64,000 nucleotides of DNA from Marinifilum_A sediminis (GTDB taxonomy: Bacteria > Bacteroidota > Bacteroidia > Bacteroidales > Marinifilaceae), in contig CANMCX010000003.1 of the NCBI GenBank assembly GCA_947496465.1, forward strand, positions 186,001 to 250,000, given 5' to 3'. The notes below the pieces were generated by a model that worked only from the letters and a program-made list of their open reading frames with translations, was not told where the DNA came from and ran no database searches. Shown in pieces: positions 59,317 to 64,000 of the stretch (its first letter is position 1; the number at the start of each line of letters is the position of its first letter). A program made the translations under genes and the position numbers.

Positions 59317-59817
59317 ATGGACAAAGAAAAAGCTGAACAGGAGAAAGAATTTATCCGCAAAATATTCGTCGACGAAATTGGACGATTGCAAAAGGAAGGA
59401 TTCTATTTCTTTTCATTCATAATGATGGGACAGGCAATAGAGGCATTGGGTTGTTTTTTGGATAATAAACCCTTAAAAGCTCGTGCTCAATCATCAAAAC
59501 GATTTTCTAAATCATTAAATATATTAATGGGTAATGATTACCGAGCAGTGAATAAGGATTTTTGGCTGTACGATAGATTGAGAAATCAATTAACACATTC
59601 GTTCGTTCCCAGTAAATCGCTCTTGCTTTGTTCCAGAGATAATCAGCCCGAAGAGGCAGAACATTTAGACTTTGTAGACGAGAGATTGGTTTTGGTTGCC
59701 GAAGACATGTACGAAGATTTAGTGAAGGGCTGTGAGAAACTTTTTGGAATGATTGACAGGGGTAAAGTTCCTTTGAAAAACATTGCTGCCTCGCCGCAAG
59801 AATTAGGAATTGTTTAA
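59317..59817 (+). CDS. HEPN-like hypothetical protein
   Basis: A 166-residue, mostly helical cytosolic protein, not recognised by name. Residues 14-48 and 60-80 look like helices (RKIFVDEIGRLQKEGFYFFSFIMMGQAIEALG), and the third holds WLYDRLRNQLTHSF, whose Arg89-Asn90-x3-His94 fits the Rx4-6H motif with a polar residue after Arg, found in HEPN RNases and their inactive relatives. The match is short and could be chance. The gene is first in a row of six closely spaced genes (10 bases to the next), ahead of housekeeping genes rather than a toxin partner, so a non-toxic binding or structural role is possible. Confidence 0.65.
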   Translation: MDKEKAEQEKEFIRKIFVDEIGRLQKEGFYFFSFIMMGQAIEALGCFLDNKPLKARAQSSKRFSKSLNILMGNDYRAVNKDFWLYDRLRNQLTHSFVPSKSLLLCSRDNQPEEAEHLDFVDERLVLVAEDMYEDLVKGCEKLFGMIDRGKVPLKNIAASPQELGIV

Positions 59818-59827
59818 TATCTGCCAT

Positions 59828-60610
59828 ATGATTCAAAATGTTGTAATGATAGGTGCTGGGAATTTAGCTACACAACTTTCTATCGCACTCCACGAAAATG
59901 GAATTGAGGTTTTACAAGTATATAGCAGAACTATAGAGTCGGCTAAAATACTTGCTGATAAAGTTAATTCGCGATATACCAATTTGCTTAAGGATATTGT
60001 CCCAAATGCCAATTTGTACATTTTTGCTTTAAGCGATAAGGCTCTACAAGCTGTATTGGATCAAATTTCATTACCAATTGGTAATGCGGTACATACTGCG
60101 GGCAGTATTCCTATGGATATTTTCGAAAATTATACTAAGCATTTTGGTGTTTTTTATCCTTTACAAACCTTCTCTAAACAACGAAAAGTCGATTTCTCGG
60201 ATATTCCTATTTGTATCGAAGCCAATAATATTGGATTGGAGGAAGATTTATTTCAATTGGGAGAGAGGATTTCTTCAAACTTGAATTCGATATCCTCGGA
60301 GCAGAGAAAACAACTGCATTTGGCTGCTGTTTTTACCTGTAATTTTGCCAATCACATGTATAGCATCGGGCAGAAATTATTAGAAGAAAAAGATGTAGAT
60401 TTTAAGCTGTTAACTCCATTGATTCAAGAGACCGCTCAGAAAGTTATAGATTTGAATCCTTTATCTGCCCAAACGGGTCCTGCGGTCCGTTTCGATGAGG
60501 AAATCATGACTTCACATCAGAAGGCATTAAAAGATACTCCTGATTTTCAAAAATTGTATAGTTTTGTGAGTGAAAGCATTTTTAAGATGCATTTCGAAAA
60601 CAATAAATAG
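59828..60610 (+). CDS. Rossmann-like and DUF2520 domain protein
   Basis: A 260-residue protein with an N-terminal dinucleotide-binding domain, NVVMIGAGNLATQLSIALHENG, and a C-terminal DUF2520 helical domain with QLHLAAVFTCNFANHMYSIG and DFKLLTPLIQETAQKV..GPAVRFD. The combination resembles F420/NADP-dependent reductases or proline-biosynthesis-type dehydrogenases, but no reaction is known. The frame is open from a TTG at 59810; the ATG at 59828 gives the standard GAGN start and I use it. 10 bases after the HEPN-like gene and 25 before kdsC, so in the same operon. Confidence 0.88.
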   Translation: MIQNVVMIGAGNLATQLSIALHENGIEVLQVYSRTIESAKILADKVNSRYTNLLKDIVPNANLYIFALSDKALQAVLDQISLPIGNAVHTAGSIPMDIFENYTKHFGVFYPLQTFSKQRKVDFSDIPICIEANNIGLEEDLFQLGERISSNLNSISSEQRKQLHLAAVFTCNFANHMYSIGQKLLEEKDVDFKLLTPLIQETAQKVIDLNPLSAQTGPAVRFDEEIMTSHQKALKDTPDFQKLYSFVSESIFKMHFENNK

Positions 60611-60635
60611 TATAATAATATAGATATTAACCAGT

Positions 60636-61163
60636 ATGGCGTTTTTTAAAGAAGATTTAATGAAAGTTAAAGCTTTCATTTTTGATGTGGATGGAGTATT
60701 ATCCAATGAGTGTATTGTGATTGATTCAAATGGAGAAATGTTGCGAACAGCAAATACCAAAGATGGTTATGCAATTCAGTATGCAGTAAAAAAGGGATAT
60801 CCTGTTGCAATTATTACTGGAGGAATATCTGATGCTGTTGAGAAAAGATATCGTGGATTGGGAGTGAAAGACATCTATATGGCATCGAAGAATAAAATTA
60901 AAGATTTTGAGGATTTCATTTCAAAACATGACTTAAATCCGGATCATATCATGTATATGGGCGATGATTTACCAGATTTTGAAGTGATGAAAAGAATTGG
61001 TGTTCCTACTTGTCCTGCAAATGCTGTTGAGCAAATTAAGGCAATTTCAAATTACATATCTGATAAAGACGGTGGATATGGTTGTGTGAGAGATGTAATT
61101 GAACAAGTGTTACGTGCTCACTCAAAATGGTACGAATCAGATACAAATATTCAAAGCATTTAA
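60636..61163 (+). CDS. kdsC: KdsC-like HAD phosphatase
   Basis: A 175-residue cap-less HAD phosphatase of the C0/KdsC type, which removes phosphate from KDO-8-phosphate in lipopolysaccharide inner core synthesis. Catalytic aspartates in FIFDVDGVLS (motif I), AIITGGIS (motif II), and MYMGDDLPDFEVM (motif IV). Length is standard for KdsC. Other HAD-IIIA phosphatases of similar length (for example YrbI-like) cannot be excluded by eye. Part of the row DUF2520-kdsC-ubiA-maf. Confidence 0.88.
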   Translation: MAFFKEDLMKVKAFIFDVDGVLSNECIVIDSNGEMLRTANTKDGYAIQYAVKKGYPVAIITGGISDAVEKRYRGLGVKDIYMASKNKIKDFEDFISKHDLNPDHIMYMGDDLPDFEVMKRIGVPTCPANAVEQIKAISNYISDKDGGYGCVRDVIEQVLRAHSKWYESDTNIQSI

Positions 61164-61188
61164 TTCTCTCTATTAAACTCCAATCGAA

Positions 61189-62142
61189 ATGAGCAAATAC
61201 TTGAAGTTAGTCCGATTTCCGAACTTAATTATTATCGCATTAATACAAATTGTAATGCGTTACTTTATTATTGAACCAATTTTGGGAATAAATAGAATTA
61301 AGCTTCAGTTGGCTGATATCGATTTTGCTATTTTGGTACTGGCAACTCTGTTTATGGCTGCTGCCGGATATATTATCAATGATTATTTCGACACAAAGGC
61401 TGATCGTTTTAACAAGAAAGATGTAATTGTTGGTCGTTTGGTAAAAAGAAGAATTGCTTTACTAATGCATCAGGTATTTATGGCAATATCGGTTCTGTTG
61501 GGAGCTTATGTTTCTTATAAAATTGGACATTGGCAATTTGTATTCATCTTCTTTATGGCGGGAGGTTTGTTGTGGTTTTATTCAACTTCCTACAAATATT
61601 ATTTTTTACTGGGAAGCTTTATTATGGCGATGATATCGGCAGCTATTCCTTTTTTAGTAGTGATTTACGAGATACCACCATTAAATAAAAAATATGCCGA
61701 TGTTCTTTTGGCATCTAAAACAGATTTTAATTATCTATTGTACTGGGTTGGCTCATTCTCATTTTTCACTTTTTTGGCGGCTTTAATTGGTCAATTTATA
61801 AGAGATTTATTATCGATAAAAGGAGATAGTGAAATACAAAGAAGAAGTCTTCCAGTGGTTATTGGATTAAAATGGTCTAAGATTGTAATTGTGACTTTGC
61901 TTTTATTTTTGTCAGTATCCGTATTTGGTGTTTGGTATCAGTTTTTGAATGCACCAATGGATAATATCACACCTTGGTATTTTGCCATTCTAATTATATT
62001 ACCAATTGTTATTTTGGCTTATAAAGTGGCAAAATATAAAGTGGGAGATAAGTTCAAATTAGGTGTGTTTTTATTACGATTTGCTATTCTTACAGGCATT
62101 TCCTACGCTTTTGTAGTGAATTATATCGTCAATAAACTATGA
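61189..62142 (+). CDS. UbiA family prenyltransferase
   Basis: A 317-residue membrane enzyme with about eight or nine helices. The first Asp-rich motif reads YIINDYFDTKADRFNKK (N-D-Y-F-D), near residue 67, and the second is within FIRDLLSIKGDSEIQRRSL (D...D). UbiA enzymes attach a prenyl chain to an aromatic or glycerol phosphate acceptor in the membrane. Bacteroidota members in this place are usually annotated as geranylgeranylglycerol-phosphate geranylgeranyltransferase, but the acceptor cannot be proven. Menaquinone prenylation (MenA) is the main alternative. 25 bases after kdsC, 62 before maf. Confidence 0.88.
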   Translation: MSKYLKLVRFPNLIIIALIQIVMRYFIIEPILGINRIKLQLADIDFAILVLATLFMAAAGYIINDYFDTKADRFNKKDVIVGRLVKRRIALLMHQVFMAISVLLGAYVSYKIGHWQFVFIFFMAGGLLWFYSTSYKYYFLLGSFIMAMISAAIPFLVVIYEIPPLNKKYADVLLASKTDFNYLLYWVGSFSFFTFLAALIGQFIRDLLSIKGDSEIQRRSLPVVIGLKWSKIVIVTLLLFLSVSVFGVWYQFLNAPMDNITPWYFAILIILPIVILAYKVAKYKVGDKFKLGVFLLRFAILTGISYAFVVNYIVNKL

Positions 62143-62204
62143 TATAAGAATATGTTGGATGTAGAAGGCATTATTATTTTAAATATTTAATTAATAAAAA
62201 AGAC

Positions 62205-62783
62205 ATGTTGAATAATCTGAAAGATTATCAATTAATATTAGCATCTCAATCTCCTCGACGTCATCAAATGTTAAAGGAATTGGGATTATCGTTCGAATTA
62301 AAAACCAAAGATGTAGAGGAGGTGTATCCTGACGGATTAACTCCTGAGGAAATTCCAGTTTACCTTGCCGAATTAAAGGGCAAGGCTTTTAAGGAAGATG
62401 TTGTATCGAATGAATTGGTGATAACGGCTGATACAATTGTGTGCATTGACGATTGGATTTTGGGTAAGCCAAAAGATAGAAATGATGCCGTAAAAATGTT
62501 GCGAGCTTTATCAGGAAGAGCGCACCAGGTGATTAGTGGAGTTTGCTTAATGAGTAAAGAAAAAAAGGTGAGTTTTGCCACAACCACTAATGTGCATTTT
62601 AAGATATTATCCGAAGAGGAGATCAATTACTATATCGACAACTATAAACCTTTTGATAAAGCTGGTGCATATGGCATCCAGGAGTGGATTGGTTTTATTG
62701 GTATTGATGGAATTGAAGGATCGTACTTTAACGTGGTAGGATTGCCAATTCAGCGTTTATATCAGGAACTTAGTGAGTTTTAA
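62205..62783 (+). CDS. maf: Maf family nucleoside triphosphate pyrophosphatase
   Basis: A 192-residue house-cleaning enzyme that hydrolyses dTTP/UTP or modified nucleotides to monophosphates. Signature ILASQSPRRHQMLKELG at the N-terminus, ITADTIVCIDDWILGKPKDRNDAVKMLRALSGRAHQVISGVCL in the middle (Maf motif with the ADT and K-P-x-D elements), and a C-terminal GAYGIQEWIGFIGIDGIEGSYFNVVGLPI, the standard order. dTTP/UTP-type specificity (YhdE-like) is likely but not certain. Followed after 34 bases by the S46 peptidase gene. Confidence 0.95.
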   Translation: MLNNLKDYQLILASQSPRRHQMLKELGLSFELKTKDVEEVYPDGLTPEEIPVYLAELKGKAFKEDVVSNELVITADTIVCIDDWILGKPKDRNDAVKMLRALSGRAHQVISGVCLMSKEKKVSFATTTNVHFKILSEEEINYYIDNYKPFDKAGAYGIQEWIGFIGIDGIEGSYFNVVGLPIQRLYQELSEF

Positions 62784-62817
62784 GATTAAAGAATTACTTA
62801 AACAACATATAGATAAA

Positions 62818-64000
62818 ATGAAGAGAAAATTGGGTTTACTTCTTATGGCAGTAGTACTGTTTGTGGGAGGTCAGGTAAAAGCAGATGAGGGAATGTGGAT
62901 TCCTATGCTTTTAAAAAAGTACAATATTGAAGACATGCAAAAAGCAGGTTTCAAATTAACGGCGGATGATATTTACGATATCAACAAAGCTTGTTTGAAA
63001 GATGCTGTTATTGGGTTGGGACGCGAAGGAAGACCTTTTCGCCACTTCTGTACAGGAGAATTGATCTCAGATAAGGGATTGATAGTAACAAATCACCACT
63101 GTGGGTATGGTGCAATTCAGAATCATTCAACACTTGAGAACGATTACTTAAAGGACGGATTCTGGGCTATGAATCAAAAAGAAGAATTGGTAAATGAAGG
63201 TATTACAGCTTCGTTTTTAATTCGTATGGATGATGTGACAGCACAAGTTTTAGATAGTATTACTGATGAAACAAAAGAAGCTGATCGTGAAAAAATGATC
63301 CGTAAGCACATCAAGAAAATTGTTGAAGCTGCGGAAAAAGATTCACACTATAGAGCAAGTGTGAAGCCATTCTTCAATGGAAATCAGTATTTCTTGTCGG
63401 TATATGAAATTTTTAAAGATGTTCGATTAGTAGGCGCTCCTCCATCAGCTATTGGAAAATTTGGTGGTGATACCGATAACTGGATGTGGCCACGTCATAC
63501 TGGTGATTTTTCAATGTTTAGAATTTATGCAGACAAGGATAATAAGCCGGCATCATATTCAAATGATAATGTGCCAATGCAGCCAAAGCAATCCTTTAAA
63601 ATTTCTTTAAAAGGTGTCGATCAAGGTGATTTTACGATGGTTTTTGGATATCCAGGAACAACAACAGAATATCTAACTTCTCATGCTTTAAAAATGATGA
63701 CTGAGGTGGATAATCCTCACAAGATCAAAATTAGAACTAAGAAATTGGATTTAATGAGAGCAGATATGGATGCTTCTCCATTGGTAAGAATTCAATATTC
63801 TGCAAAATATGCTGGAGTTGCAAACTCTTGGAAAAGATGGCAAGGTGAAATTAAAGGTCTTCGTAGGTTGAATGCCATCGAGAAAAAGCAAGAATTAGAA
63901 GCTCAGTTTGAAAAATGGGCGAATTCACAGCCGGAACTTAAGAAGAAATATGCCGGAATTTTGAAAGAAATGGAAGGCTTATACAAGGAGTTAGCTCCTA
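62818..64000 (+). CDS. S46 family dipeptidyl-peptidase (DPP7/DPP11 type), 5' part
   Basis: The frame is open from the ATG at 62818 to the window end, giving about 394 codons of a protein usually near 710-730. Signal peptide MKRKLGLLLMAVVLFVGGQVKA, so periplasmic. Mature start DEGMWIPMLLKKYN matches S46 peptidases, which remove N-terminal dipeptides for peptide feeding. Catalytic His block VTNHHCGYGAIQNHS (His94) and the downstream GKFGGDTDNWMWPRHTGDFS block with the Asp of the triad are present; the catalytic Ser lies beyond the window. Whether it prefers hydrophobic (DPP7) or acidic (DPP11) P1 residues depends on C-terminal positions not seen here. Last visible gene of the operon. Confidence 0.93.
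   Translation, partial: MKRKLGLLLMAVVLFVGGQVKADEGMWIPMLLKKYNIEDMQKAGFKLTADDIYDINKACLKDAVIGLGREGRPFRHFCTGELISDKGLIVTNHHCGYGAIQNHSTLENDYLKDGFWAMNQKEELVNEGITASFLIRMDDVTAQVLDSITDETKEADREKMIRKHIKKIVEAAEKDSHYRASVKPFFNGNQYFLSVYEIFKDVRLVGAPPSAIGKFGGDTDNWMWPRHTGDFSMFRIYADKDNKPASYSNDNVPMQPKQSFKISLKGVDQGDFTMVFGYPGTTTEYLTSHALKMMTEVDNPHKIKIRTKKLDLMRADMDASPLVRIQYSAKYAGVANSWKRWQGEIKGLRRLNAIEKKQELEAQFEKWANSQPELKKKYAGILKEMEGLYKELAP

Overview
The window is a 64 kb piece of an AT-rich chromosome from a member of the Bacteroidota, probably class Bacteroidia (a marine Marinilabiliales/Marinifilaceae-type organism is my guess, not demonstrated). The lineage call rests on several things seen here: promoters of the form TTTG-N19/20-TAnnTTTG, an almost complete absence of Shine-Dalgarno sequences, and Bacteroidota-typical proteins (PorT, TamL, CstA of the short type, S46 peptidase, DUF4199, DUF2752, DUF3467, a small DPM-like glycosyltransferase). 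The content is core chromosome. I see no insertion sequence, prophage, CRISPR array or integrative element.

Layout. 1-3.8 kb: end of a TrkH potassium transporter, a small unknown gene, a YciO-type protein, a short transaldolase, then four tRNA-Thr genes and the 4.5S-like SRP RNA on the minus strand. 4.0-7.4 kb: a surface-glycan operon (DUF4199 membrane protein, two family 2 glycosyltransferases, a zinc-ribbon methyltransferase). 7.4-15.4 kb, minus strand: miaA, a pRiA4b ORF-3-like gene with a LuxC-like acyl-CoA reductase, DUF2752, a secreted unknown, aconitase B, GAPDH, and a 42-residue lipoprotein. 15.6-35.4 kb: an Omp85-type barrel, an orphan hybrid sensor kinase, NAD(P)-binding oxidoreductases, a divergent PurL-like protein, ubiE-porT, a COG2509 flavoprotein, a TrmH-type methyltransferase, tamL, class II aldolase, an SNF-family sodium symporter and a helix-hairpin-helix protein.

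35.4-50.1 kb is the translation/transcription core: rpsU-xerC-hpf, tRNA-Thr/Tyr/Gly, tuf, tRNA-Trp, secE, nusG, rplKAJL, rpoB, rpoC, ending at a strong terminator. rpsU and hpf are the only protein genes I found with a GGAG-containing Shine-Dalgarno sequence, which fits the unusual Bacteroidota ribosome that hides its anti-SD. 50.2-64 kb: DUF3467, a CstA-type transporter, an etfB-etfA-acyl-CoA dehydrogenase operon, two tandem porins, and an operon of a HEPN-like unknown, a DUF2520 protein, kdsC, a UbiA prenyltransferase, maf and an S46 dipeptidyl-peptidase that runs off the window end.

The genes most worth a second look are the PurL-like protein, whose N-terminal catalytic motifs are changed while its C-terminal half is conserved; the SD-bearing rpsU/hpf pair; the tRNA genes with acceptor-stem mismatches (two tRNA-Thr, one tRNA-Trp); and a possible leaderless gene carrying an Rx4H motif. 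I found no clearly new multi-gene system.
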